This document shows positions 33,608-44,019 of a stretch of 64,000 nt of DNA, one piece after another. Source of the DNA: CAVZXS01 sp963779325 (GTDB lineage Bacteria; Bacteroidota; Bacteroidia; Chitinophagales; Chitinophagaceae); assembly GCA_963779325.1 (NCBI GenBank), contig CAVZXS010000011.1, positions 124,001 through 188,000 of the forward strand, written 5' to 3'. Both the position numbers and the translations under genes were made by a program. Numbering within the stretch: position 1 is the first letter of the stretch; each line of letters opens with the position of its first letter. The notes under the pieces were generated by a model. The model was not told where the DNA came from. It worked only from the letters and a program-made list of their open reading frames with translations, and made no database searches.

Positions 33608-36079
33608 TTAAAATCCTTTCTTTTTATTTAATGCGATAATATTTGCCAGCAAGCGGTAAGCCCCCGGTACACCGGCCGGCAATTCCCTGAAGAAAACCAA
33701 ACCAGTGTAAGTAAAATATCCTTTACCGTATTTAGCGATAATTAAACTTCCCTCATCCGCTTTTTCTCCGGCATCATTCATACTGAAAATTGTTTCAAAA
33801 TTTTTATCCCAATTGGCGGCATGATATACACTGCGCTCCTGTATCCATCCCTTGAAATCATTCTGCGTTATTTTATTGGGGAAATTTAAAACCGGATGTT
33901 CGGATTTTAAAAAAGTTACGGGTGCATTTTCATCCGTTACCCTTGTACGGTTGATGGCAAAAGGATACGGCCCTATTTTAGAAGCCACCGTACTGATAAA
34001 ATTATTGGTATTGTACTGTACGATTAAATTACCTCCGTCGTTTACATATTTCATCAGTTTATCATAATAGCGGCTCATCTTTTCATTGGTATTATAAGTT
34101 CGTACGCCGGTAATAATGGCATCAAATCTTTCAAGATTATTCCGGCTGAGTTCTTTATCCGTAAGCAATGTAACTTCATAACCCATTTGCTCCAGCGCTT
34201 CGGGTACTTTATCGCCGGCGCCGATTATATAGCCTATTTTTTTATTGTAGGTTTTTACATCTAATTTTTTTACACTTAATACAGCCTCCTTATAATAATT
34301 GATGAAAGGTATATGATCGTAGTTAATGGTTTCTAAAATATTGCCGCTGTTGTTTGCACCGGCTAAATACATTTTATACACTTTCTCATATAAAGCCGAA
34401 TCTGAAATGGAAGCAGTAACAAGCTCTCCTTTTTTAATATCCAATCCGCTTATGAAATAAGGCAGTGTATCTAATTTCAAATTAAACCCCTTCGTATTAA
34501 CCTGCAAGGCAGGCAGCTTACTGTTCTTATATGCTTTGAGTGTTAAATCAACACTGCCCCGTTTTTTAAAATAAACAGGACTGAAATCTTCAAACGTAAC
34601 CGGCGGCACCACGACCAGCGGTTGATACAGTTCTCCTTTTACGGGATCGGTAAATTTATATTTAACCGCTTTATCAAAACTAAAATCCTGCCCTTCTATA
34701 TTAATTATAAATGCAGCCGTATATGCCGGTTGCGGATCAGGTACACCAATCATCTGCTGCTCTTTTACATGATAATAGCCTTCCTCCATTTTGCTTTCCA
34801 GCCAGTAAGGTTGTGTTAACGGTTTTGTCAGCGAAACAAAAATTGTTTTATCAAAAACTAAATTTTTATTTTTTAAAAGAGCCTGATTAAGTACCGTATC
34901 AAAACCATCTATGGTTATTTTTTTTAGCTGCGCCTCCGCACCCAACCTGTTATTCAACGCAAAGAATAATTTTACAGAATCCGTTTGTACTGCAAATTGC
35001 TCACGGGTAGTTACATCTGTAAATAAACCGGTACACTGCTGAATAAGCAGCAGCGTTTCTTTCAGCTTCTTATCTTTCCAATAACCGGCAGGTAATGCAT
35101 TAATGGATTGGTACAGTTTAACCAAACCCTTCACTGATTTTTCAGGATGAATAAAATCAAATGCCGCAATCAATTCTTCAATCATCTTCGCAACTGCATC
35201 GCCGCCGCTTACTCTTTTCCAGGTAAGGTCGATGCCCTCCATTAAGTCAACAGTGGGTTGATCGCCTTTGATCGCTTTAAAAAATTCAAATGCTTCGCCG
35301 CGGGAAGCCGGCACACCAAAGCCCTGGCTCTTATGCTGGCTGCGACTTTCCGCCGATATTTCACCGTAGCTTTTGCCGAGTAATGCGTTGTAACCACCAA
35401 CGTCTATTTTAAATTGATCTTCTCTAATCGTATTAGTGCTGCCGAAATTGAATGTATTCCATAGCACCCGTTTCGTTTGCCAAACTTTTACGTACTTCAA
35501 TTGCTCGGGAAACTGCTTGGGATCCGCAGCCGCTTCAAATGCTTCATTAGCTAAAATGGCTGAAGCCGTATGATGCCCGTGTCCGCCTTCGCCGGTAGTG
35601 GGAAAACGTGTAACAACAATATCCGGTTGAAATTTTCTTATTACCCAAACCACATCAGCCAATATTTTTTCCTTATGCCATTTGGTAAATGTTTCTTCGG
35701 GAGTTTTTGAAAATCCAAAATCGAATGCACGGGTAAAAAATTGTTCGCCGCCGTCTACTCTCCGGGCCGCCAGCAATTCCTGCGTTCTTATTAATCCCAG
35801 GTCAATGCCCTGCTCATCGCCAATAAGGTTTTGCCCGCCATCACCTCTTGTCATAGATAAATAACCGGTGCGGTATAATTTATCTTTTGATAAATAGGTA
35901 ATCAATCGTGTATTCTCATCATCGGGGTGGGCCGCTACATACAAAACCGAACCCAATACATTCAGCTTTCGCAGCCCCAGGTAAATATCTGCTGAAGCAA
36001 TATTACCCGCTTGCTGCGCCGAAACAGTTTGTAAGACAAATAGTAAAAAATACGAAAAAAGTAGAAATAGTTTTTTCAT
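33608..36079 (-). CDS. Secreted PIG-L family deacetylase
   Basis: 823 residues. Signal peptide MKKLFLLFSYFLLFVLQTVSAQ. The PIG-L/LmbE domain (about 40-260) carries HPDDE (51-55), GDGGQN and GHGHHTAS, the zinc-binding set of N-acetylglucosaminyl deacetylases. The C-terminal half contains a GATase1-like/NEW3-type region (YIIGAGDKVPEALEQMGYEVTLLTDKEL near 615-640). The same two-part architecture is common in Bacteroidota and likely acts on extracellular amino sugars. Downstream gene 33441-33605 overlaps closely. Confidence 0.85.
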   Translation of the reverse strand: MKKLFLLFSYFLLFVLQTVSAQQAGNIASADIYLGLRKLNVLGSVLYVAAHPDDENTRLITYLSKDKLYRTGYLSMTRGDGGQNLIGDEQGIDLGLIRTQELLAARRVDGGEQFFTRAFDFGFSKTPEETFTKWHKEKILADVVWVIRKFQPDIVVTRFPTTGEGGHGHHTASAILANEAFEAAADPKQFPEQLKYVKVWQTKRVLWNTFNFGSTNTIREDQFKIDVGGYNALLGKSYGEISAESRSQHKSQGFGVPASRGEAFEFFKAIKGDQPTVDLMEGIDLTWKRVSGGDAVAKMIEELIAAFDFIHPEKSVKGLVKLYQSINALPAGYWKDKKLKETLLLIQQCTGLFTDVTTREQFAVQTDSVKLFFALNNRLGAEAQLKKITIDGFDTVLNQALLKNKNLVFDKTIFVSLTKPLTQPYWLESKMEEGYYHVKEQQMIGVPDPQPAYTAAFIINIEGQDFSFDKAVKYKFTDPVKGELYQPLVVVPPVTFEDFSPVYFKKRGSVDLTLKAYKNSKLPALQVNTKGFNLKLDTLPYFISGLDIKKGELVTASISDSALYEKVYKMYLAGANNSGNILETINYDHIPFINYYKEAVLSVKKLDVKTYNKKIGYIIGAGDKVPEALEQMGYEVTLLTDKELSRNNLERFDAIITGVRTYNTNEKMSRYYDKLMKYVNDGGNLIVQYNTNNFISTVASKIGPYPFAINRTRVTDENAPVTFLKSEHPVLNFPNKITQNDFKGWIQERSVYHAANWDKNFETIFSMNDAGEKADEGSLIIAKYGKGYFTYTGLVFFRELPAGVPGAYRLLANIIALNKKKGF

Positions 36080-36188
36080 GCACCAATATTAATAGGCGAA
36101 TATAAAGTAAGTACCGGATAGAAAAGTTTCCATTTATATAAAATAAAGGAGTGCGAACAGAAATTTAACGATTTAAAGAAAACTATTG

Positions 36189-37625
36189 CTATTTCAATTT
36201 CTCCAGCCATTTCATTAACTCATTACCGGCTGCATCCATACTTAATGCGCAATTGGATAAAATAACTACGCCTGATTTTTTCTCTTTATTAAAAGCCATA
36301 TAGGCGTGGTAACCGCCCGTTTGCCCGTTGTGAAAAACCACTTCATCATTGCCGGGTTTTAAAATATGCCAGCCCAACGCAACTTTTTGATTATCCTTTT
36401 CAGATGTTACTTTATGCGATAGCTGCATCGCTGCGTGAAGCGATGCATTCTTTGTATTTAAATTAGCCTGCAGGTATTTCATCATATCATTTATCGTACT
36501 GCGAATACAACCTGCCGCTGCAAATGATTGAAAATCCCAGGAAGCATTAGCATCACCGTTGACAGCATACCCCTGAGCGAATCGCAGTAAATCTTTTTGC
36601 GGAACGTTCTGCTTCGTATCCTTCATCCCGAGCGGTGTACAAACAATTTCTGCGAGTAAATTTTCAAAAGTTTTTTTGTGCACTCTTTCCAATATTACTC
36701 CTAGCAAGCCTACCGCCGTATTGCTGTATTCATAGGCGGCACCGGGTTCTCTTGTTAGCTTCAGATTTTTAAGAAAGGAAAACAAGTCCGCATCGTTATA
36801 ATCTTTAAAAGGATTCTGCCCGTCGATACCGGGTTTATTAAAATTATCGGGCATATACGGAATAGCCGAACTGTGATTGCTCAGCATTTCTACTGTAATC
36901 ACTTTATTGTTGTACTGCTGCAACGGAATAGAATCAGGCAGATATTCATTGATCGGGTCATCCAATTTTATTTTTCCTTTTTTTACCGCATCGGCAAGTA
37001 AAATGGCGGTGTAGGTTTTAGAAATAGAACCGATTTCGTAAATAGTCGCTGCTGTCGGCAATTGTTTCTTACCCTTTTCCGTTTCTCCATAATTGTAAAC
37101 AGTAATTTTTCCCGCTTTTAAAATACCAATACTTACACCGGCCGTGCTCAAATTACTCATATAAGAAGCGATGGACGCATCTACCTTTTTATCCAGGTCG
37201 GTTATCAATTTATTATCCGAAGCCACTTTGTAATCCTTCTTTGCATTCGGATCTCTATACTCCCTGAAAAGAAATATTTCCATTTTATCTTCCTTATCCA
37301 GGCTTAAAATCAGAGCCAATACAGCTTCATCAAACACAGCTTTGTACCGGCTTGCGCCTTCCATGTGATTTTCAAAAAAAATTTCATTTAGTTTGCCCAG
37401 TGGAAACAGCTGTGTTTCGCAAACAATTTTAAATGTTGCTGCGGGTAGTGCCTTTTTAAAAGCTTCTCCGGTTAAAGAATATAAACCGTCAATATTTTTT
37501 GCATTAAAATATTGCTGCATCAATACTCGCACCGAGTCAACTTTCTCTTTCTGTTTTTTTTGGGCTGATAGAGTGTAAGAGAAAAACAGAATAAGCGATA
37601 TGGGTAATAAATATTTTTTTTTCAT
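36189..37625 (-). CDS. Class C-type serine hydrolase, secreted, with DUF3887-like N-terminus
   Basis: 478 residues. Signal peptide MKKKYLLPISLILFFSYTLSAQ. Residues about 30-125 are a DUF3887-like domain (VLMQQYFNAKNIDGLYSLTGEAFKKALP). The catalytic domain shows SISK (200-203), YSN (300-302) and HNGQTGG near 431-437, the class C/peptidase S12 set with His in place of Lys in motif 3. Role in cell-wall or D-amino-acid peptide turnover is inferred; beta-lactamase activity not assured. Lies 80 bp downstream of the M14 peptidase gene. Confidence 0.87.
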   Translation of the reverse strand: MKKKYLLPISLILFFSYTLSAQKKQKEKVDSVRVLMQQYFNAKNIDGLYSLTGEAFKKALPAATFKIVCETQLFPLGKLNEIFFENHMEGASRYKAVFDEAVLALILSLDKEDKMEIFLFREYRDPNAKKDYKVASDNKLITDLDKKVDASIASYMSNLSTAGVSIGILKAGKITVYNYGETEKGKKQLPTAATIYEIGSISKTYTAILLADAVKKGKIKLDDPINEYLPDSIPLQQYNNKVITVEMLSNHSSAIPYMPDNFNKPGIDGQNPFKDYNDADLFSFLKNLKLTREPGAAYEYSNTAVGLLGVILERVHKKTFENLLAEIVCTPLGMKDTKQNVPQKDLLRFAQGYAVNGDANASWDFQSFAAAGCIRSTINDMMKYLQANLNTKNASLHAAMQLSHKVTSEKDNQKVALGWHILKPGNDEVVFHNGQTGGYHAYMAFNKEKKSGVVILSNCALSMDAAGNELMKWLEKLK

Positions 37626-37705
37626 TTAAATCAATTTTTATCAACGAGGTGCGGTTAGCATAAATATGAAAGCATCCGAAATATGTAACTCTTTTTATAA
37701 AATCG

Positions 37706-40237
37706 TTATTGACCCACGAAGAAAACCGCATTACAAAATAGCAGTTTGCCGTTTTCCCAAAAGCTCCGGAACATTACATCATCGGCCAAATAACTGATGG
37801 CGCCCCGACCCATATCCTGTACGCCAAACAACAACCCGTCTTTTAGTTTCGCTTTTAATTTAGTGCCGACAAACCCTGCTATTTGATTTTCTTTTTTAAT
37901 AACACCTACATTCCAGCCACCGCCTTTTATAAACTCATAAATATTATCATCCATTTTTAGTGTATAATAAAAATTGGGGTAGCCGTAGCCCAGCGGATGC
38001 GTATTATCGAGGTCAACTTTAAAAATAGAACCCGGCGTATAATTGGGTATAAAATCTCTTTCGCGGTTTTCAAATTTTTTCAATGCATCATATACTTCCT
38101 CTGAATCTTTTTTATCTTTTTTATCCTCCTCCTCTTCCGGTTTCTTTAATTTAATACCCATTTCCGCTTTGGCCAATTGCGCCACCGCCCCCTCCAACGC
38201 CACTACCCTGCCGCCTTTATTAATCCAGTTTTTAAATTCATCCAGTTGCGCTTTATCATTTAAAAAACGATAGTTGCCGTCGGGCATTATCAATACATCA
38301 ATATCACTCCACCGTACACGAGCCAAATCATTTGCATTAATTAATGTAAGCGGATAATCCAATTGCCGTTCAAAGAAATGCCAGATTTCACCGGCGGCAT
38401 TCGAACCGATGCCTTCGCCCGTAACCATTGCTACCTTCGGCGCTTTAATTGGACGTATTTTATCGCTGCCGAAATCAAAACCTTTATCTACAAATCCGCT
38501 TGCTGCAGGATAGGCCGTAATATTATTTTCATTGCATACATCGGCTACAGTTTTCCATAAGTTAGCGGCAGCATGTTTATTAGATGTTTTTAAAACAATA
38601 ATAGAACCTCTTCCGAATTTTTGCCCGCCCGTCTCAAATGGTTGCTCGGCGTAGCGAAGCAAAATTCCTTTTTGCATTAATTGTCCTGCTGCCTTTGCAC
38701 TGCTAACACCTTCCCACTTTATTACATAGCCGTAAGCCTCTTTTGCTTCATTCACTATTTTCGGCGCATCAACAGCCGCAGGATTTATTTTTTCTTTTAC
38801 CGCATAGGCTTTTAATCCGTAAGCATACGGCAGGCTCCAGGCCGTAATATCGTATGTAACGGAATCCACTAATTTAGACGCAGGCTCCAATAATACTTTT
38901 ACCAAAGCAGACTTGGGTTGCAAAGCGCTTACCACCACATCGCCGGCAGTTGCTGTAAAATTTTCTTCCTTACCCGTTTGATAATTGTATCCTCTGCCCG
39001 AAACAGACGCACTTCCGTATTGAATATTATTTTTCTCCAGCATTTTTTTAAACGATTGCATTCTTTCTCCGTTACCGGGTTCGTTTTTTATAATATATGT
39101 TTTATACTCGCCAATACCGGCAGTAACTGCTTCGTTAAAATAATTTCGAAATTCTTTTACCAATTTACCTGCATTGAGCGATGCGATTTCAATAGTACTT
39201 AATGAAGTAGTGTAGTGATGTATGGCACGATCATGCAAAGTCAGCGTATCGTTGTCATCTGTCTGAGCAGCCAATCCGCCCGCGGGCCCGCCGCCTTGTT
39301 CGTAAGTCATACCAATAGCGCCGTTGTATACCGGGTAGGTATCGCCATAAGACGGATACAGTAAATCAAAAACTTCTTTGGTAAAATACAGCCAGTTGTT
39401 TTTATCAAAATACTTTGCATGATTTTTTCCGATGGTCACCTGGAAATCGCGTTGCCATTTTGTTATCACCTCGTGGTAAGGTTGCGCTGCGGGAGCAAAA
39501 TAGTAAGGCTCATTAACACCCTGTTCATGATAATCGACATGTATCTGCGGCAACCATTGTTCATATACTTTTATCCGCTGTTGTGTTTCCACCTGTGTTT
39601 GCCAGGCCCAATCGCGGTTTAAATCAAAATTGTAGTGATTGGTTCTGCCGCCGGGCCAGGGTTCACGGTGTTCTCTTGCATCCAATCGAGGGTTGGCTGT
39701 TTTGCCCGCAATGGAATTAAACCAGTTTACATACCTGTCTCTGCCGTCAGGATTTATACAGGGGTCAATAATTACTACCGTATTCTTCAACCATTCTTTT
39801 GTTTCTGTATTCGCAGGGTTCGTCAATGCATAAATGGTTAGCATAGCCGCTTCACTGCTCGATGTTTCATTACCATGCACATTGTAACTGAGCCATACAA
39901 TGGCCGGTGCATTTTCATTAGTCGCCATTTTGTCTTTCGTCCTGTTAGCCAGCCGTAGATTATTTAAACGAATAGTTTCTAACTGCTGCATATTCTCCGC
40001 ACTGCTTATAAAGGAAAGCAACAACGGACGACCTTCATTGGTCTCGCCATACTTATCCAATTTTACGGTAGCGGCGGCATTGACAGCTATATGGTCAAAA
40101 TAGTTTACTACTTTCCAGTGCGGTGTATACCGGCTGCCTATTTTATATCCTAAGAATTCTTCAGGAGATTTCAATTGTGCATTTAAAGAACAAAGAACGG
40201 TAAGTGCGATAAGGACAGCGGCTGAGATTTTTTTCAT
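37706..40237 (-). CDS. M14 family zinc metallopeptidase, secreted
   Basis: 843 residues. Signal peptide MKKISAAVLIALTVLCSLNAQ. The carboxypeptidase-type domain (about 40-380) carries the zinc ligands His121 and Glu124 in HGNETSSSEA and a third His at 236 in HVDYHEQG; the arginine DGRDRY and the GMTYEQGGGPAG segment follow. The C-terminal half (about 450-840) is a GATase-like fold region (APKVAMVTGEGIGSNAAGE) with a Lys/Glu-rich insert. This is a long Bacteroidota M14 form. No obvious substrate. Confidence 0.88.
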   Translation of the reverse strand: MKKISAAVLIALTVLCSLNAQLKSPEEFLGYKIGSRYTPHWKVVNYFDHIAVNAAATVKLDKYGETNEGRPLLLSFISSAENMQQLETIRLNNLRLANRTKDKMATNENAPAIVWLSYNVHGNETSSSEAAMLTIYALTNPANTETKEWLKNTVVIIDPCINPDGRDRYVNWFNSIAGKTANPRLDAREHREPWPGGRTNHYNFDLNRDWAWQTQVETQQRIKVYEQWLPQIHVDYHEQGVNEPYYFAPAAQPYHEVITKWQRDFQVTIGKNHAKYFDKNNWLYFTKEVFDLLYPSYGDTYPVYNGAIGMTYEQGGGPAGGLAAQTDDNDTLTLHDRAIHHYTTSLSTIEIASLNAGKLVKEFRNYFNEAVTAGIGEYKTYIIKNEPGNGERMQSFKKMLEKNNIQYGSASVSGRGYNYQTGKEENFTATAGDVVVSALQPKSALVKVLLEPASKLVDSVTYDITAWSLPYAYGLKAYAVKEKINPAAVDAPKIVNEAKEAYGYVIKWEGVSSAKAAGQLMQKGILLRYAEQPFETGGQKFGRGSIIVLKTSNKHAAANLWKTVADVCNENNITAYPAASGFVDKGFDFGSDKIRPIKAPKVAMVTGEGIGSNAAGEIWHFFERQLDYPLTLINANDLARVRWSDIDVLIMPDGNYRFLNDKAQLDEFKNWINKGGRVVALEGAVAQLAKAEMGIKLKKPEEEEDKKDKKDSEEVYDALKKFENRERDFIPNYTPGSIFKVDLDNTHPLGYGYPNFYYTLKMDDNIYEFIKGGGWNVGVIKKENQIAGFVGTKLKAKLKDGLLFGVQDMGRGAISYLADDVMFRSFWENGKLLFCNAVFFVGQ

Positions 40238-40517
40238 TAGAAGCGTTTAATGGGGCAATTTAAGAAAGAGCCGATTAAAAACCATAAATTAAATACCCTT
40301 TAGCCGGCAAAGTCGCAGGTAAACAAGATTGATCGAAAGCAACCGGCAAGCTCTGTTTCAATGTCTTCCCCTGCATTATAATCATTTTCATAACTTCGGC
40401 CTGCAACCGGCACAATATTCTATTGGTAATTGCTTTTTTAAATGCGGGTTTAATCGCCAGCGCTAATAACCTTTTAACAAACGAGTCGGTTCTAATTCAG
40501 CAAAAAATAAATAACTT

Positions 40518-41555
40518 ATGAAAAAAAAGATTCTCTTATCAATTGTCTTTGTACTTGCAGCTTCGGCGGCTTTTGTAAGCTACAATATTTGGGGCTCCGC
40601 CGTTAAAGTTCCCGAAGGAAAATATTTTTATATTAAAACCGGAAGTAATTTGGGCGATGTAAAAAAAATGTTGCGGGAAAAGGGAGTGCTTAAAAATATG
40701 GACTGGTTTAACCGTGTAGCTAATTGGAAAAGTTTTAAAAGCATAAAAGCAGGCCGTTACGAAATAAAAAAGGGTATGAGTATAAATGCTTTGGTCAATA
40801 TGCTCAAGGGCGGATTGCAATCGCCGATGAACTTTGTTATTACCAAACTTCGCACCAAGGAATCACTTGCTAAGAGAGTAGGCGCCGTTTTGGAATGCGA
40901 TTCGCTGAAAATGATCAATTTTTTGAACAACAGTGATTCTTTAAAAAAATACGGGTTGGATACTAATACGGTAATGAGCGTTGTAATGCCCGATACCTAT
41001 ACTTATTTCTGGAACACAACGCCTGAAAAAATATTTCAAAAATTTTATGCAGCGCATCAAAAATTTTGGACAGAAGAAAGAAAAGCAAAAGCTGCTAAGC
41101 AGGGCGTTACACCCCTTGAAGCTATTACGGTTGCTTCCATTATTGATGAGGAAACCAATGCACCGGGTGACCGTCCCAATATTGCCAGTGTGTACCTGAA
41201 CAGGGTAAAAAAAGGAATGCCGCTTGGCGCCGATCCCACTATTAAATTTGCACTGAAGGATTTTGCGATAAAACAAATACTGTATGAGCATTTAAAAGTT
41301 CAGTCGCCATATAATACATATATAAATAAAGGACTGCCGCCCGGGCCCATTTGCACACCACAACCCGGTACCATCGAAGCCGTATTGGACGCTCCGCAAA
41401 CGGATTATATATTTTTTGTAGCCAACAGTAAATTTAACGGAACACATCTTTTCACTACCAATCTTAGAGATCATGAAAACCTTGCCGATCTGTACAGAAA
41501 AGAATTTAAAAGAAGAAGAGATTCGGTAAATAAAATTCAGCAACCGGCACAGTAA
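40518..41555 (+). CDS. mltG: Endolytic transglycosylase MltG
   Basis: Cleaves nascent glycan strands near the inner membrane and helps set their length. 345 residues: one N-terminal TM helix (KKILLSIVFVLAASAAFVSYNIW), a LysM-like region (FYIKTGSNLGDVKKML), then the YceG domain with TVASIIDEETNAPGDRPNIASVYLNRVKKGMPLGADPTIKFAL, holding the catalytic glutamate (among Glu211-Glu212), and NTYINKGLPPGPICTPQPGTIEAVL near the end. The stop overlaps the YihY start by one base (TAATG). No clear promoter in the 280-bp gap upstream. Confidence 0.95.
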   Translation: MKKKILLSIVFVLAASAAFVSYNIWGSAVKVPEGKYFYIKTGSNLGDVKKMLREKGVLKNMDWFNRVANWKSFKSIKAGRYEIKKGMSINALVNMLKGGLQSPMNFVITKLRTKESLAKRVGAVLECDSLKMINFLNNSDSLKKYGLDTNTVMSVVMPDTYTYFWNTTPEKIFQKFYAAHQKFWTEERKAKAAKQGVTPLEAITVASIIDEETNAPGDRPNIASVYLNRVKKGMPLGADPTIKFALKDFAIKQILYEHLKVQSPYNTYINKGLPPGPICTPQPGTIEAVLDAPQTDYIFFVANSKFNGTHLFTTNLRDHENLADLYRKEFKRRRDSVNKIQQPAQ

Positions 41556-42520
41556 TGCACCTGCTTACGCAAATAAAAAGAACCCTCATAACCTCTGCTC
41601 CTGCCACCTTTGTTATCAGCAGAAGTAAAAGAATATCGATATGGGGTTTTCAGGGTATATCGTTGTACGATGTTGCGAAGTTCTTTTTTTTGCAGGCACG
41701 CAAAACGGGTTTTACCGAAAGGGCTTCGGCCATCGCTTTTAATTTTGTAATGGCCATACCGCCGGCCATTATTTTTTTATTTACATTAATTCCTTTTCTG
41801 CCCATCTCCGAAGAGTTTATTGATGAAATGTTTGAACTTATAAAAGAAGTAATACCCGGGCAAAAAAACAATTCGCCGTTGATTGCTTTCCTGAGCGATT
41901 TTTTGAGTAATCCGCGTAACGGGCTGTTGTCATTGGGTTTTATATTAGCCTTATTCTTTTCTTCCAATGCCATTATGGGTATTATGCGTTCGTTTGACAA
42001 AGGCTATATTGGTTTTGTAAAAAGAAATGCGCTGCAAACCCGGATGGCTGCGCTAAAACTGACCCTTATGGTTTTTGTTATTGTCCTTCTTTGCATTGGC
42101 GCATTGGCGCTGAGAGGTAATATTTTAGTTTGGTTAGGTATAGAAAATAAATGGATGCGCAACATTATTACCAACCTGCGATGGATTGTTATTTTTATGC
42201 TCTTCTTTTATACCATATCTTTTATATACCGGCACGCCCCGGCACGTGAAAAAAAGTGGCGGTTGATAAACCCGGGCTCTATTTTGGCCACGGTCTTAAT
42301 GATTATTTTCACTATGCTTTTCTCCTATTGGGTTAATCATTTCGGCAATTACAATCAGCTTTACGGCTCCATCGGCACCGTATTGATATTGATGCTGTTA
42401 ATTTATTTTAACTCGCTGGTGCTGTTGATCGGGTTCGAACTAAACGTAAGCATTTCCTCATTGAAAAGAATAGCGGATGAAAGGAAAAAAGAAGATATAA
42501 CCGGCTCAGGTTCTTCTTAA
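41555..42520 (+). CDS. YihY/BrkB family membrane protein
   Basis: 321 residues with six TM helices (YihY/virulence factor BrkB family). AFNFVMAIPPAIIFLFTLIPFLP, LLSLGFILALFFSSNAIMGIMRSFDKGY and the closing YGSIGTVLILMLLIYFNSLVLLIGFELN are family signatures. Former names as RNase BN are wrong for this family; function is unknown. Translationally coupled to mltG by a one-base overlap. Confidence 0.9.
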   Translation: MHLLTQIKRTLITSAPATFVISRSKRISIWGFQGISLYDVAKFFFLQARKTGFTERASAIAFNFVMAIPPAIIFLFTLIPFLPISEEFIDEMFELIKEVIPGQKNNSPLIAFLSDFLSNPRNGLLSLGFILALFFSSNAIMGIMRSFDKGYIGFVKRNALQTRMAALKLTLMVFVIVLLCIGALALRGNILVWLGIENKWMRNIITNLRWIVIFMLFFYTISFIYRHAPAREKKWRLINPGSILATVLMIIFTMLFSYWVNHFGNYNQLYGSIGTVLILMLLIYFNSLVLLIGFELNVSISSLKRIADERKKEDITGSGSS

Positions 42521-42555
42521 AAAAATCAGAACTTTATACTCCTAAATATTTTATT

Positions 42556-43164
42556 ATGAAAAAGATAGTTTTGGCCGCGTTACCTGTTGCAGCTATTTGC
42601 ATGTTCTCTTTTACCGGCATAGTTGGTGAACTGCCCATTGGCGCCGATATACCCAATCCCGATGTAAAAATGAAAGATGTATCGGGAAAAGATATTACGC
42701 TGAAAGGTTCGTTAAAGAAAAACGGGTTGTTGGTTATGTTCAGTTGCAATACCTGCCCTTATGTAATAAAAAATCAGGAACGTACGCTGCGTGTAGCCGG
42801 GTTGGCTGCGGCTAATGATGTGGGGGTGGTATTGATCAATTCCAACGAGGAGTATCGTGACGGCGCTGATTCTTACGAAGCAATGCAGGAATATGCGAAG
42901 AAACAGGCTTATAAGTTTAGTTATGTAGTGGATAAAGATTCTAAAATGGCCGATGCGTTTGATGCTGACCGCACACCCGAATGTTTTCTTTTTAATAAAG
43001 AAGGTAAGCTGGCTTATCATGGCGCCATTGATGATAACCCGGCCAATGCCCGTGCGGTTACCCGCAACCATTTAGATATTGCTATGGAAGAGCTTATGGC
43101 TGGAAAGGATATAATCGTAAAAGAAACCCGCTCGGTAGGTTGCGGTATTAAACGAAAAGGTTAA
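42556..43164 (+). CDS. Secreted thioredoxin-like (AhpC/TSA type) protein
   Basis: 202 residues. Signal peptide MKKIVLAALPVAAICMFSFTGI. The thioredoxin-like fold shows CNTCPYV with Cys64 and Cys67, then AYKFSYVVDKDSKMADAFDADRTPECFLFNKEGKLAYHG, an order typical of redoxin-family proteins of Bacteroidota. Likely extracytoplasmic reduction of a protein or peroxide target. Terminator follows. Confidence 0.87.
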   Translation: MKKIVLAALPVAAICMFSFTGIVGELPIGADIPNPDVKMKDVSGKDITLKGSLKKNGLLVMFSCNTCPYVIKNQERTLRVAGLAAANDVGVVLINSNEEYRDGADSYEAMQEYAKKQAYKFSYVVDKDSKMADAFDADRTPECFLFNKEGKLAYHGAIDDNPANARAVTRNHLDIAMEELMAGKDIIVKETRSVGCGIKRKG

Positions 43165-43184
43165 CGGGCAACAGGGCCATAAAT

Positions 43185-43228
43185 AAAAATACCCGGCGCT
43201 CTCAACAAGTCGGGTATTTTTATTTTTT
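43185..43228 (+). terminator. Terminator after the thioredoxin gene
   Basis: AAAAATACCCG / CGGGTATTTTT perfect 11-bp stem with a 15-base loop and T-rich tail. Confidence 0.8.
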
Positions 43229-43316
43229 TATTTTCATATGGAAATTACCGGGCCCGGGCATCATAGCTTCAATTTTGCAATTACACACCATTATTTAACG
43301 ACTAAAATCACAGCTT

Positions 43317-43526
43317 ATGTTATCTAACCGCACAATCAACCTGCTTATTATTTTCGGCATTCTTATGCTGATAGGATTCAGCCTGGCGAGAGCTATCGCT
43401 TACAAAAGCACTATGGGGATTATATTATCGATCGTAAGCCTGGGAGCAGTTACCGTATTTATTTATTACCTGAGCCTGGCTTTAAGAGAAAGGGATAACG
43501 CAGAGCCTGAAGAGATAGAATATTAA
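43317..43526 (+). CDS. Small two-helix membrane protein
   Basis: 69 residues: LLIIFGILMLIGFSLARAIAY and MGIILSIVSLGAVTVFIYYLSLALRER are two TM helices, and the acidic tail DNAEPEEIEY is cytoplasmic. No family recognised. It lies alone between the thioredoxin gene and the convergent TlpA gene. Start ATG is preceded by a poor Shine-Dalgarno, as usual in this genome. Confidence 0.65.
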   Translation: MLSNRTINLLIIFGILMLIGFSLARAIAYKSTMGIILSIVSLGAVTVFIYYLSLALRERDNAEPEEIEY

Positions 43527-43545
43527 TTAGATTTGAACATACGGG

Positions 43546-44019
43546 CTATTGCTTCAGCATTGCACCAATCTCGTTGCTGAAAATTTCCGCTGAAATTTCG
43601 TTGCCGATAAATTTTCGGTAGCGGGTTTTATTATTGATAAACAGACTGGCGGGTATGGCGCCCGACCAGGAACTGTCAATACGCGGGCAAAAATAATCTG
43701 CATCCGTTTCATTGAGCCAGGCGATAGGTGCCGTGAAGTTTCTTTTTTTGGCAAAAGCTGTTATCCCCTTGGGATACTCATCCTCTGTATCAAGACTTAC
43801 CAATAAAAGTTTTACGTTATTTGCTGTCGCTAATTTTTGAAAATGCGGAATTTCTGCAATACAAGGTTTGCAAAAAGTAGCCCAAAAGTTTACAATCAGC
43901 GGTGTATTACTTGCCGCGATAATTGAATCCAACTCAGTGCTTTTCAATTTCTGAATGGATTGCGCATTTACACTGACGCAAAAAATAAACAGGGCAAGTA
44001 TAGCCGGTATTTTTTTCAT
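43546..44019 (-). CDS. TlpA-type thiol-disulfide protein
   Basis: 157 residues with signal peptide MKKIPAILALFIFCVSVNAQ. The motif NFWATFCKPCIAEIPHFQKL holds the redox pair Cys50-Cys53 of the TlpA/ResA family; FLINNKTRYRK matches the later beta-hairpin, and SWSGAIPASLF keeps the cis-proline (here AIPAS). Likely a periplasmic reductant for cytochrome maturation or similar. The start codon is ATG at 44019, overlapping the stop of trmH by ATGA; the longer upstream ATG at 44052 lies inside trmH. Confidence 0.85.
   Translation of the reverse strand: MKKIPAILALFIFCVSVNAQSIQKLKSTELDSIIAASNTPLIVNFWATFCKPCIAEIPHFQKLATANNVKLLLVSLDTEDEYPKGITAFAKKRNFTAPIAWLNETDADYFCPRIDSSWSGAIPASLFINNKTRYRKFIGNEISAEIFSNEIGAMLKQ

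Noticed and set aside
33421..33639. A plus-strand ORF opposite the 54-residue protein
   Set aside because: Poor amino-acid composition and antisense to a better membrane-protein frame.
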